A DNA stretch of 64,000 nt, taken from the NCBI RefSeq assembly GCF_016808095.1, contig NC_068971.1, positions 35,390,131 through 35,454,130 on the forward strand, given 5' to 3'. The notes beneath the pieces were generated by a model, which searched no databases, was not told where the DNA came from, and saw nothing but the letters and a program-made list of their open reading frames with translations. A program made the translations under genes and the position numbers. Every line of letters starts with the position of its first letter. The stretch's first letter is position 1. Shown piece after piece: positions 1-11,885 of this stretch. The stretch is from Vigna angularis (lineage: Eukaryota > Streptophyta > Magnoliopsida > Fabales > Fabaceae).

Positions 1-1597
1 TATAATCGATTATTTGGTTTTGAGTTATGTTTCGGGAATAATCGATTATCTGGGATGATAATCGATTATCCTTTCATATATGATGATTTTGGAAGTTTGA
101 TGTGTCAAGGTCACTAAGATAATCGATTATCTTAAGTGATAATCGATTATCATAGTATAATTTCTGTAAATGTGAACTTCGTGAGAATAATCAATTATCA
201 CTTGTGATAATCGATTATCCTAGTACATTTTGTTAAAAATGACGAATTTGATGAAGAATGGATGTAGACCAAGCTTTAGGAGCTGTAAAATGTGATGATA
301 ATAGGAGAATGAGATTAATGACTATGTTTAGGGTCAAATTTGACTTTTAAATTGGTGATAGAGCATGAATGGATGATGAAATGCATAAGGGTGTATGTAG
401 TTGATCAATGAGCATGAGACATGAGAGATTAATTTACTTGTTGTACCTAATAAATCCTGAGACTATCTATATATAAATGCCCCTTTTGATGTTGGTTGTT
501 AAAATGAGAGGGATATTCCCTTTGGCATTAGTTGTTGAAAATGGGGTGACTCTCTTTGGCATTGGTTGTTGAAAAGAGAGTGATGTTTTGGCAAATAGCT
601 ACAGAAAATAGAATGATAATCGAGTGTTGAATCTTTTTTGGTGGGGGATGAATGTTTCACCTTGTATGATAGGGGAACAAGTCCAAAGCCAGAAGAAGGA
701 TGACTCGAGTATGCCTGTAGGGGAGGCTATAGGTGAGCCTGTACGGGAGGCTACAGGTGGGTGAGGTAAGGTAATGAGTGTGACTAAGTCTTGTCATGAT
801 GGAGTTCATTGTTTGGTGATGCTCATGGTGTTGTTCATGATTGGGATAATCATGATGGTGATATATCTATGATGGTGTAGAAGATGCTCCTGATTATGTT
901 ATGTTCATAGTTGTGTTACTATAATGACTATAGTAGGTAGTTAGCATAAGTGTTAATGAGTGGATAGATTAAAGGTCTATGTGTAAGATGTTAGTGGTGA
1001 CATCAAGGGTTAGGAATTGATGATCAATGATCAATGATCGAGGATTGGAGATCGAGAAGTGAGAATCAAGTAATTCATTATGATTGAATTGTTTAGGTTA
1101 GAGGACTAGGAATCATATTGTTATTACTACTATGTATGAGGTGTTTGATTATTTTTTATATAATCAATATGTTTATATCTTCTTATTATGATTGTTTTAT
1201 CGGTAGCTTACTCCATACGTGTTTATGTTTGTGTGTTTGTAAATGATATTATCGTCGATGATCGTATAATATGTTATACGTGAGCTAATGCTATTGTAGA
1301 TGTTCCAAAGGCATGATAGATTCATGAGATGACGGGGAACAATTTGAGTTTCTTTAAAAAGTTCTTTTGGTGTAGACTTTGAAACAATGTAATTGTAGTT
1401 GTTTTATTTCCTTAATCATTTTAATTACTTTTGAAATAATGTAATTGGATAAGGCTTTTGGAATTACTATATTTTGAATAAATTATACATGTTTAAAAGT
1501 TAAGGTTTTTAAAACAATACGTTTCTGCATTTATAAAAAAGTTTATAAAAATTCTGTTTTTGTAAACTCGTGACATCCCATAATTTGGAGTGTTACA
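1..1597 (+). mobile_element. LTR remnant (Ty3-gypsy type), 5' end outside the window
   Basis: The stretch has no gene. It ends in GGAGTGTTACA, like the 3' ends of the two other LTR copies in this window (GGGATGTTACA, GGGATATTACA). At 1256-1280 it carries the same hairpin block (CGATGATCGTATAAT..GTTATACG) as the young LTR element at 42073-42097. No primer binding site follows the end at 1597, so this is a solo LTR or a 3' LTR whose start is cut by the window. The first 220 bases hold an array of palindromes listed separately. Confidence 0.6.
2..219. repeat. Array of 12-14 bp palindromes (ATAATCGATTAT)
   Basis: The perfect palindrome ATAATCGATTAT occurs at 2-13, 38-49, 58-69, 119-130, 139-150 and 207-218. 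Four copies (57-70, 118-131, 138-151, 206-219) extend to GATAATCGATTATC. A seventh at 187-198 has one mismatch. Spacing is irregular, so this is not a simple tandem repeat. It lies in the U3-like part of the LTR remnant, where promoter and enhancer sites normally sit. Confidence 0.85.
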
Positions 1598-3300
1598 TAA
1601 TCTAATCGTGGAGCAAGCCTTAAACGGAGAATGTGTTAATAGTTAAGTATGCAATTAGTCATATTGTTTTGTTGTAGTTATTCTTTTTTAAAAGACTTTT
1701 GTAAATAATTCTAAACCGAGTTATGTGTATAAATTTAGATTATAGTTATTTTGGAATAAGTTTATGTATCTTTCTTGTATACTAGTAACTGTTTTAGTTA
1801 TATTGATTATACGATATTTCTTAATGATGGTTTATACTATTTATTGGAATGTTACAGAACTTAAATATAACTTATTGGGATGTTACAAAACTTAAATATA
1901 ACTTAGAAAGAATTAGGAAAGTAATTTATTGAGAAATAATATTTTTAGAAACTGAAACTTCATTAATTAATTTTATTTATTTATAAACTCAACTTTTTAA
2001 TAACAAAATAATCAAGCTTCAACTGTAAAGATTACTTCTACTCTCAGTTATTTTGTAGGTCCTTTCAAATTATTAAATACATATTTTAAAATTAAACATA
2101 TTCTATTAAAATTGAGCTGAAATAGTTTTAATTTTAATTTTAATTTAAAATATCTTTAATTGAATTAGTTTTTAAAATAGCCTATCTTTTTAATTTTGTT
2201 TTATTTCTATTTTTCAATTGCATATCTTAAAAGAAAACATGTTGGATTAGAATAGAGCCGAAATAATTTTGATTTTAATTTTAAAATATCTTTAGTTGAA
2301 ATAGTTTTTAAAATGGTCTTCATTGTGTTTTCTTCTATTCTTCAGTTGCACATTTTAAAATAAAACACGTGGAGTGCAATAGAGTTGAAATATTTTTTAT
2401 TTCAGTTTTAAAATATCTTAAGCTGAAATAGTTTTTAAAATAGTCTCTCTTTTTAATTATGTTTTCTTTTGTATTTCATTTATACGGTTGAAGCCTGAAT
2501 AGAGAGTGGTTTTGTATTTCTTATTTCTGTTTGGAAAACAAGGTGAACTCCTTTTGAATAGAGACTCGTTTAGATTTAAAACTTGACATTTAATTTTGAA
2601 AATCTCATAATTTTCTATAGAACTGAAAATTTAATTTTTAAACAAGAAAAAATTGATATTTAGCTTTTAAAACTAACAATTAATTCGAATCTATATTACG
2701 ATTCTCAGGTTTTAATTTACATAACATTCTATTATTTATCTATTTTTCTTTCACATTTTAATTTTTTGTTATCTAATTGATTTGCAAGTTGGTATTACAG
2801 GAGTATGCGAATTCATTTTATTCAAAAAGATAAAGAAAATAAAAAAGTTGAAATATATTTTAAAATAAATAATCACCTCATAATAAGTATGGACATATTT
2901 TATTTTTAATATAATAAAAAGTAAATTTAATACAAAATTTTTTTTCCACTAGTTTTTGTTTGAACTTTATAATTAAACGTACTCCATGATTACTTTAAAT
3001 ATTATCAAAATTTAAACAAAATTATAGTAGTTATTGTAATGCATTTAACATTAGCGATAAGATAAAGAAGTTGGTTTTTCCAAGGAATAGGTTTTGTTCA
3101 CATAACATTACACGGCACGGTAAGTACTGTAATACTAAACTATTATTAGCACAAACTTCCACGTAAAACTTTTGTACTATTTTGAAATCACCAAATTGTC
3201 TTCTTCTGAAATCGATGATGCAAAGAGTTCTTGCAGATTGATTCATTTGTACCCAAAGACGTGGAGACCCTTTAATCAAGGAGAACGCTTCCACAGTTAG
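1598..3300. other. AT-rich intergenic DNA with two degenerate tandem repeats
   Basis: No coding region is supported here. A roughly 31-bp unit (ATGTTACA.AACTTAAATATAACTTA) is duplicated at 1849-1904. A diverged unit of about 130 bp is repeated about three times between 2085 and 2480; its marker GAA(A/T)TAGTTTTTAAAAT starts near 2162, 2298 and 2425. The rest is plain AT-rich sequence. Confidence 0.6.
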
Positions 3301-3317
3301 ACCCTATTCCCTCGCTC

Positions 3318-3323
3318 TTATAT
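3318..3323 (+). promoter_or_regulatory. Possible TATA box of the ARAD-like gene
   Basis: TTATAT lies about 190 bases before the start codon, followed by CA-rich sequence and a (CTT)n tract (3361-3397) typical of plant 5' leaders. This is positional evidence only. Confidence 0.3.
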
Positions 3324-3360
3324 CTATCACTCACAAACACAAACAACTCCAAATACAAAC

Positions 3361-3397
3361 TCTTCTTTTTCTTCTTCTTCTTCTTCTTCTTCTTCTT
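3361..3397 (+). repeat. (CTT)n microsatellite in the 5' leader
   Basis: A TTC/CTT run occupies the presumed 5' UTR of the glycosyltransferase gene. Such pyrimidine tracts are common in plant leaders. Confidence 0.8.
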
Positions 3398-3559
3398 ATG
3401 TCACCAACCATTCACGGACCCTTATGGCTTTTTCACATGATTCTCACTGTTTCAGACACCAAACTTCACCTTGCTTCCAACTGTGATTGCTTGGAAAGCT
3501 GTTTTTACAATGGTCGACAGAACCGTGCCTGGCTCTGCCATCAAGGTTGTTTCTAAGAA
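3398..3559 (+). other. Two candidate upstream ORFs
   Basis: Two ATGs precede the main start. One at 3398 opens a frame of about 53 codons that overlaps the main ATG in another frame. One at 3424 opens a 20-codon frame that stops at 3484-3486, 24 bases before the main ATG. If the transcript starts near 3345, as the TATA position suggests, both would be in the mRNA. A polypyrimidine-AG at 3441-3455 (CTGTTTCAG) could instead be a 5'-UTR splice acceptor that removes them. Confidence 0.35.
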
Positions 3560-6015
3560 GGTCTTGTTTTTTTTCTTCGCAATGACAACGTTGTTGTTCA
3601 TGTTGTCGTGGTTGTTCGTTCTGCGTTCCACGCAATCCGATGTTATGTCTAACTCCAGCCTTTTCACTTCCTTCAACGACTCATATTCTGATCCAGTGCA
3701 GCAAAGAGATGTACAAGAAGTAGAACCCTCGATTGGTAATAGAGCAATACTCGGTGACAGCATAGAAGCAGAAGCAGCAACGACGACAACAGCACGTGAT
3801 GAGGCACAACAACCACTACAACAACACGTGCCGGAAGAACAAGGTGTGAAATGCAAACCACGGGTGCTGAGAGTTTTCATGTATGATTTGCCTCCTGAGT
3901 TCCATTTTGGACTGTTGGATTGGAAACCTCAAGAGAATGCTGACAGTGTTTGGCCTGATATCAAAGCTGTGTCACCCCATTACCCTGGAGGGTTGAATTT
4001 GCAGCATAGTATAGAGTATTGGCTTACTATGGATCTTCTTGATTCAGAAGTACCTGAAGCTGAAGCAGAATCTAAAGCAAAGAGTGTGATGAGAGTTAGA
4101 AACTCTAGTGATGCTGATGTGATATTTGTGCCATTCTTTTCCTCTCTTTGTTATAATCGGTTTTCTAAAACTGGCCCACACGAGAAGAGGAGCAGGAACC
4201 AGGTGCTGCAGGAAAAGTTGGTGAGTTATGTTACAGCACAGGAGGAATGGAAGAGGTCAGGGGGGAAGGATCATGTCATCTTGGCTCACCATCCAAATAG
4301 TATGTTAGATGCAAGAACCAAGTTGTGGCCAGGAGCTTTCATTCTCTCAGATTTTGGGAGGTATCCTCCCAACGTGGCTAATGTTGAGAAAGATGTGATT
4401 GCACCTTACAAACATGTGGTTAGATCCTACGATAATGATCAATCCACTTTTGGTAGCCGTCCAATATTGCTGTACTTCCAAGGAGCTATATACAGAAAAG
4501 ATGTATGTTTCTCTCACTATCTGATGTCTTGGTTTTTTAGTTTCTTGAATCTTTCCTTTCTGTCTTTCATCATAATTTTGTATCAGACGTATGAGCTTTT
4601 GAATCTCTTTCCTTTCCTTCTTCATTTTGGTTTGATGCAATGGCAATATTCAGCACAACTAATTCTTTGGAAAAACTGTTTTAATTAATCAGCTCTGTTA
4701 AATAAGTGTACACAACTACTAGATGTTGGCACTTTAAGGGGAAAAAGTTTAAGAGGCTAAAGTTGTGTTTTATTGATAAAACTAGAAAGTAATGGAATGA
4801 GGTCATATTTTCAGTTTGTGCAGAGAGGACCACAGGTTCTCGTTTGAAACTTCAGATCTATAAGTTGTTGTGTCATCAAATCCCTAATAATGTTTACTGT
4901 GAACATTCATTTTTATGGATGCAGTTGGTATCGGCTCATGTTAAATGCATACCGTGCTTGTATTTGTAGCCAAATTTGCATCACATTATCGCCAATGTGT
5001 ATGGGATAAGGTTTGATATTTTCTATTGTAGGTTTTAGTCCATGCAATCTTTTTATGATTCCCACAACATCCAAATATTCTGTTTGTGGTCCTTCCATTG
5101 TAAGAAACACTTGGCATTCTTAGTTACCACACTACAGAACAATACTTACATACTTATGGACTCAAACATAAGTTTTCTAATACCAGCATTAATTGACACA
5201 AATAGATAAATGTGTCCTAGAACATTATGGAGATTAGGAGCTAAAAGTGAAAACTGATATATTTATAAAAAAAACTGTATTCAAATCTATCTTGTGAAAG
5301 ACAAACTCAAACAATTTTGTAAGTACTTTTGTGTGTGATGCTGTAATTAAAATTTCAGTTTCATTTTGATAATCCTTGTTAGACAGATAAGTTTAAAAGT
5401 ACTCTTGAAACTACATCAAACTATTCCATGTAAGATATTGCTTCTCCTTCAGAAAATCTGTTGGGCTCAACTTGACCCTTTTTGGTTCTCATACTCACTC
5501 AGGGAGGTCATGTTCGGCACGAGCTATACTATCTTTTGAAGAAGGAAAAGGATGTGCATTTTTCATTTGGAAGTGTTCAAAAGGGTGGAATTAAAAAAGC
5601 CACAGAAGGCATGCGTTCTTCCAAGTTCTGCCTCAACATAGCCGGAGACACCCCTTCATCAAACCGTTTGTTCGATGCCATAGCCAGTCACTGTGTTCCT
5701 GTGATCATCAGCGACGAAATCGAGTTGCCATTCGAGGATGTCCTTGACTACTCTCAGTTCTGCATATTTGTGCGCACCAGAGATGCCCTGAAAAAGAGGT
5801 ATCTGATAGACTTCATCAGGAGCATTGGGGAGGAAGAGTGGACCAGGATGTGGAACAGGTTGAAAGAGGTTGAGAGTTTCTATGAGTTTCAGTTCCCTTC
5901 CAAGGAGGGTGATGCTGTGCAAATGATTTGGCAGGCTGTGAAACGCAAGGTTCCTTTCATGAAGTTGAAAACTAACAGGTCTAGAAGGTTTTTCAGGTCT
6001 CTTCAGAGAAGTTAG
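3510..6015 (+). CDS. ARAD1: GT47 exostosin-family glycosyltransferase, ARAD1-like (probable arabinosyltransferase)
   Basis: Two exons, 3510-4502 and 5503-6015 (intron exactly 1,000 bp, GTATGT...CAG), join in frame to 501 aa. The start at 3510 is the first ATG in frame after a stop at 3438; its context (ACAATGG) is good. Residues 18-38 form a hydrophobic type II anchor, followed by a low-complexity stem to about 117. The exostosin domain opens with YDLPPEF (125-131). The most conserved block (about 370-411: SSKFCLNIAGDTPSSNRLFD, HCVPVIISD, ELPFEDV) is the GT47 nucleotide-sugar region and is intact. Known for the family: Golgi type II enzymes; Arabidopsis ARAD1/ARAD2 build pectic arabinan side chains. 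The ARAD assignment rests on recognised motifs across both exons; the donor sugar is inferred. The N-terminal stem seems longer than in Arabidopsis. Confidence 0.88.
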
Positions 6016-6740
6016 CACAGATCAATACCTGCATCATCTAGATTTTTGTGAGAGAAACATCAGTAAATTGATGCACGCTTGTTGGTTTGGAGTTGTGCAC
6101 CAAAGATATCGTGGCACATGACTTTAGGTTTGGCCTATAGAAATGTTAGAACATGAACATCCCGTAGTAATATACGAATGTAGTGATGATTTTGCTGTTG
6201 ACATTGTAATGTAACGTTCTTACTTACCTGATTCATAGGATGTACAATGAAAGTGTCTTTGTTCTTGATTTGGTGAACTGTTTCCAAAGGGATATGACAC
6301 GACACGACACCATCTGGCTGTCATCAACGTTAAGTTGTACTTTGGGAGTTTAGAGACTCTACGTCCTGCTTTTACCTCTCGGTTGTTCCCTTCAGATTTC
6401 TGCGTCTAGTTTAAAGTGAATGCCTTTTGTTCTATGCATGAAATGATCCATCAATCCAATGGGTAAGAATCTTTGATTAAGGCATATTATACTATATTCC
6501 AATACTCGTCTAATCCTCGAAAATCCTTGATACGAATACTTACTTTTTTTTAATCGATTAATTAATAATCACATAAATTAAAATTATTATTATTATATAT
6601 AAAAATCACAATTAAAGATTAAAATTGTAATAATCTAGAAAATAGAGTATTATAGTTTATATGTATTTTAAAATAATGATACCAAGTGGTTTAAAATTAA
6701 AATAATTCAATGATATAAATAGAATTTATTAAACTTGTCT
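6016..6740. other. 3' UTR and AT-rich spacer after the ARAD-like gene
   Basis: This is presumed 3' UTR followed by AT-rich spacer. I see no coding signal and no recognisable element before the LTR-like sequence that starts around 6.74 kb. Confidence 0.5.
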
Positions 6741-8760
6741 TATTACTTAAAAGAGAAACTATCTCCCTAAAACACTTTTTTCCTTAGTTTTCTCACACTT
6801 CTTTTTAAGATATCTGACTCCTTGATCATTTGTTTGATGATCAGGAAGTTCCTAGGATATCACAGCTGAATAATCTTCATTCTCTACATATCTTTAAAGC
6901 AAGTAAGTTTTTATCTCTTTTTTCTTTAATTCTCTCTATGATCATGCTTAGGAAACCCCAACGCATGTATCATTGGTGTTCTTTTCCTACTTCTTTGTTA
7001 ATTTGTGGACCTAAGGACTTATTCTGATCGTAATTCGGTGTTTCATAGGTATTTTTAGAATTCTTTGTGTTTGAAACCATTTGGTTGGACGTTCTAGAGC
7101 TTGGTAGTTTCTATGTAAGGTAAGGGAAAAAAGATGTTTAACTTTAAATTAAGTTTGTTGTGTAAATTTGGTACTTGCATGTATGTTAAGTTGATGAAAT
7201 TACGATCACACTATTTATGTTAGTATTATTTCCTTTAAATGTGTATGTTTGATTATTTGATGAGTGATTTCTCATATGATGTGAATTTGATCTCTTTGTG
7301 TACATGAATAATATGTTGTGAAGTGGTATTGATAATTGAAATTGGTGGCAAGGTTTATGTCGTAATGACTTATCAAAGCTGTGAGTTTGTAGTTAAAAAT
7401 GGAGGTTTTAATATGCAAGTTAGTGAGGTAAGAGTTGGTTTGAAAAGTCTGATATTTCATGTTTGTGGTAGTGTTAATTGAGACTTGTTGGAGTGGTAAA
7501 CTGGTTGGAATCTGATCTAGAGCTAAGGGGTAGTCCATTTGTGGTGTTTTGGATGATTTTAAGTGTAAATTGGGGGTTTTGAATAATGAGATTTTGAAGT
7601 AGGAGGTCTGGAATGAATTGAGGAGTTTAGGATCTGTTGTTAGATCATTTTTGACTTGTTTAAACCTTTAGGTGATTAAATTATGGATTAGAAGGTGTAG
7701 ACGTGAAATTAGGTAGTTTAGATTAGTCAAGTTGGTTTATGGTAGCTATTGAGTTAGAAACATGTTCTTAGATCATTCACAGTACCTAGGAGGTTGTAGG
7801 AACCATTTAAATATGTGTAGAGGGTAGCAAAGGTCATATTATAGGTGTTTTAGGGGCTGATATGACTCTAAACACCCCCTTGAGCCCTCTTTTTTCGAGA
7901 GCTCTAGCGTCGAGTGCATTTTTTCCAAGAGCTCTGGCGCTGAGCACCCTTTTCCAATGGGTTCTAGCGCCTAGGCGACCCATTCCAAACCCTAGGCGCC
8001 CCTTTTCAAGTCTTTGGTTTATGGTGTTTTAAGTTCTTTTGGGATTCTTTATGCATTGTTTTTATGGCACTTTGATGGATTTTTAATGGTGTCATGTGAT
8101 TTCACTTTATGTTATGTGAAGTTACATATATGTGAATGAAATGTGTGGAAAAGAGTTTTAAGGAGGAAATTCTTATTGGTGGTTTCAAATGTTGTTAGTA
8201 TGAATAAATGTAGCTTAATTTTGAAGGTTATCGTGACGTTCTAATGATCATCAAGTCTCAAATAGAGATAAATGAGTCATGTGATGAGAGTAGCTGAAAA
8301 TCTTAGTCTAGAAACCTTTCTCCAATTGGCAAAGGGTGATTTAACAAACTAACATTGTGTTGTAGCTTTGAGTGGGTCAACTGTTCCACCACACAAGTGC
8401 AGAACCTGTCATAGCTCTATGTTTATTCTAGATCGGGATAGTTCAGTATAGATCTTGACATGATTAAGATGTTTAGATTGTTTTATGTGAAATATGATTC
8501 ATATATGAAATGTAACACATATTATGATTTGTTTTATATCACTAGATTACGCTCTTATTTGTATCTTGTTTCTTTGTACTTGTCCATTGATGTGTTGACG
8601 ATGATAATTTTGTGAGTGTGAGTAGAGAGAAGGGATGTATTTGTTCAGCAAACATTAGGTGAAGACGACTCATATGCACATTAGTTTTAGGAATTATATT
8701 TCTTCTTAGTTATATTTTGTTTGGTTTGTATAAAAAATCATTAGTGTACATAGTTTTAGT
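6740..8760 (+). mobile_element. Decayed LTR remnant (Ty3-gypsy type)
   Basis: There is no gene. The stretch has the composition and order of the other long LTRs here. It includes three imperfect copies of a GC-richer motif around GAGCTCT(A/G)GCG..GAG (7890-7990), next to TAGCGCCTAGGCG, which often marks LTRs of this kind in legumes. A TAGGAGGTTGTAGG.ACC stretch resembles the post-TATA part of LTRs. Ends are not defined, and no target duplication was found. Confidence 0.4.
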
Positions 8761-8931
8761 ACTTGTAGGTTATATATAAAATTAATTTTTATGATTGAAT
8801 AATGATTGTAAAATAACTTTATGTTTTCTGTCATCTAATTAATTAATTATGGAATAGTTTTTTATAGTTAAATACTATATTATTGGATGTTAAAAAATAT
8901 AATTTATAAGTATTAATAATTTAAATATTAA

Positions 8932-11363
8932 TGTCAGACCTCATTAAAAACGCACCCAAAACCCCATCTGAGTGGACGCCAAGTGTCAAGGGAGGGGATC
9001 TGGAAATCAGAAAGTGGAAAACAGGTGGCTGCAGGAGAGTAGACGTTCATTCTTGATGACGGCAGTAGTTAATGCCAAATTCAAAAGGTTGTGCCACTTC
9101 TCCGCATGCTTACCTTCTTCTCCAAATCTCTGAACCATTTTCTCCTCCTTCTCTCTAGATTTCTTCATCTTCTCTCTAAGAAACACTCACTTTTCTTTCT
9201 CCGATCATCACTCAGGCACCATTTCCACTCTTCCGGTGTCAAAGGCTTTCGATTGAACCGATCGGTTTGTGAAGCTGAGCTGATAAGTTCTTCTCTTCAC
9301 TCAGTCGTGCGTTTTCCTGGACATGCAAACCAAGTTCTGGTTTCATGTGTTGATCACTCTTCTCAAATGAGTGGCTCTGATAGTGTTGGTTTTCACTTGG
9401 TTTAGTTTGGAGATTGTTGAGCGTTGAGGGTAGAAGGACTTATAGAGGTGAACCATATCTAGAAGCATTCGGTCACATTAGAGGTAAGGGAAGCTTATAT
9501 AATTTGATTAAGATTCTTGTTTTGAATGGATGTACGTTCGTTGATTGCTGAATGAATATGAAGTATGATTGTTGATATGTTTTGATTGTATGATGTATGA
9601 ATATTTACTATGATATGGATGTATGAATGTATGAAAATAAATGTTGAGGAAATGAATTGATGTAAAGAATGATAAGTATGTAATTCCATATGAGAATTTA
9701 TGTTCGTCACTGAATGGTCTTTGGCCGTTCGGTTTTCCAGTAGACTCGGTTGGACTGGATTCTTTCATTTGGGAAGAATTATAGTTGAGGACAAGCGTCT
9801 TCGTTCTGTAATATATGTATATAAGCGTTCACCCAAGGGTATTTATTCCTTGGTGTTTGATGGTAGACCTAAGTATATCTATATATAATTGTATAACTCA
9901 TTCATTCTTGAATACTAGTTAAATAGTAATCTTATATTTATCAAGCCTTTATTCTATAAGTTTTGTAGTGCTTGGTCTTACACCAGGCGCTCATTCTCCT
10001 TTCTGTAATATATTGATAATAAAAACGTCCGTCCAAACTCAATAGGGTTCACTCTTTACGGTGCTCGGTCTTTGACTGGTATTCTGATTTTCTTGATGTT
10101 TAACTCATTCAAAAGCTAAGTATATATTGACGTTTGGTTTATTCACTGGATCCAGTTAAGTACCATTATTTGATGTCCCACAGTGTCTGTCTCAATTGGT
10201 TTCAGCCTAGAGTTTTAGTACTCGGCCTAGGCTTGTTGGCGTTCGGTCTAACTCTCGTGAGTCAGCTCATTCAATTGGCTCACCTAGTAAATAACGTTTA
10301 GTTCTATTCGTCCTCGAGAAATATTATTGAAATCAGTCTCTTTCTTAATCCCGATGTTCACTCTCTCGGTTTTGATCCGTTTTGGAACTGGAGACCTTTG
10401 GCCTCACTCCAAGCGTTCGGTTTTGTTCGGGGTTGATGTTTAGTGTTCGGTTTTGTTCGGGGTTGATGTTTAACGTTCGGTATTTGGTATCCTAAGGGAT
10501 CTTTGTACGAATGGTTCAATTGAGATTATTAATAATGAAAGATGATGAAATATGATATGAATGAAATGATTTGGGTTATGAACGAGTATTCCGGGGAGGA
10601 ATAACTCAGGAATGTATATTGTAAAGTATGAATGTGGGCATGCTAAGCTGGCGGTTCATCCTGATATTCGTGATTACTCGTTTCTCACGTAGAGAAGGGT
10701 AAGTTATGTGTGAGAATGCCAGGAGGTCCTCGTCCTTATGGTTAATTCGGACGGAACGGACTAACCTCGGGTGGCAGCTATTGAGGATATCCTAGTTACT
10801 ACATCACCCGAGTGCACGAACGTCGTAGCTACACATAATTCATACAGTCCGGACAGTCAGAGTCTAGTATTAGGCTTTGCATGTAAAAGTGAATGAAGTT
10901 ATCTCGTTTATTTGAATTGTGTGGAATCTATGTTGATACTTGAATTGAATTACATAAGCTTACCCTATTTCCTGTCTTGTCCGTTTTGTACGTTCGTTCG
11001 TTGTCCTTCTGTTGCAATGATCATCCGTATGAATGTGAGCAGAAGGAGAAGAATTGCTGGAAGAGGCACTAGAAGAAAATCTGGTCGAAGTGGAAGTTAA
11101 GGCCGACGTTCGGTCAGTTGTTGGTTTTCTTTGTATGACCGTTCAGTCATCTTTTGGCTATTTCTTTTGTAGGACCTATCGGGATAGGTCTTTTGTAAAT
11201 CGTTCGGCCTAGTTGTAGCCAGTGTGCTGTTTTAACTCCTCGTTATATTGTAAGGTCGTTCGGCCATAATTGTACTGAATCTTTTTTGAAAGACTGAGTT
11301 GTAATATTATTAGATGTGATCATTCTATTATATGATTTTACACTGTATTTTTGGGATATTACA
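8932..11363 (+). mobile_element. Complete solo LTR (2,432 bp) of a Ty3-gypsy type element
   Basis: The segment starts TGTCAGACC and ends GGGATATTACA, fitting TG...CA, and is flanked by a perfect 5-bp target duplication, ATTAA (8927-8931 and 11364-11368). There is no primer binding site, no internal region and no second LTR, so a full element was reduced by LTR-LTR recombination. The interior is rich in GTTCGGT words. At 10650-10790 and 11015-11060 it has blocks homologous to parts of the young LTR at 41260-41400 and 42071-42105, so the families are related. Short open frames inside (for example 9091-9405) are not genes. Confidence 0.85.
10411..10472 (+). repeat. Short tandem duplication in the solo LTR
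   Basis: A unit of about 30 bp (GTTCGGTTTTGTTCGGGGTT plus GATGTTTA) is present twice in a row, followed by a third partial start. Confidence 0.7.
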
Positions 11364-11368
11364 ATTAA

Positions 11369-11885
11369 CATCTTATAAATAATATAATACAAAAAACAAA
11401 TCTCTTAAGTTTTTTATTTTAATTTTTAATTAAAAAATATTAGTGGATCAGTTCGTTCTACGTCATTTTTATCCACTGGTGATGTAAAAAACCGACAAAT
11501 CAAAATTACAAACCTGACTTACTAAATCTTAATAAACTAACAGACAACTCAAATGACGAGAGTCACGTTGCCATCACTAATTTTAGTAGAATAAATGCTA
11601 TTTTTTTTTTAAATTTATAGAGGATACTTTTATGCAAACCAACCATTAGAAAAAATCATTTTATCATCATATAACATTTATATATAATAAAATGACTGAA
11701 TAAAATAGTTTAATTTTAATATGTATATGTCAATTTTTTTATATGTATTAGTTAATTAGTTACTTTGTCTACTTTAGTGTAGATAAATGGATCGAAAGAG
11801 AGCTCAAACTTGCACACGTGCCAACAGAAGATGGAAGAATAAATAGCAAAACCCATCTTAAATCTTAAAGTGAGAGAGTCTAAGA
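11369..11885 (+). promoter_or_regulatory. Promoter-side region of the CS26-like gene with a G-box
   Basis: This is AT-rich upstream sequence. A perfect G-box core CACGTG at 11815-11820 lies 66 bases before the start codon. G-boxes are common in light- and stress-responsive plant promoters, which would suit a plastid enzyme needed in the light. No convincing TATA box was found, and function is inferred from the motif alone. Confidence 0.4.

Noticed and set aside
3471..3509. Earlier start for the ARAD-like protein at 3471
   Set aside because: The codon there is TTG, not ATG; the first in-frame ATG is 3510.
3452..3880. 142-codon minus-strand open frame over exon 1 of the ARAD-like gene
   Set aside because: It is the antisense shadow of a well-supported coding exon and has no domain of its own.
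4503..4688. Extension of the ARAD-like exon 1 frame to a stop at 4688
   Set aside because: The GTATGT donor at 4503 joins exactly in frame to the conserved exon at 5503; the extension is intron read-through.
9091..9405. 104-codon frame as a possible gene
   Set aside because: It lies wholly inside the solo LTR (8932-11363) and is Leu/Ser-rich low complexity.
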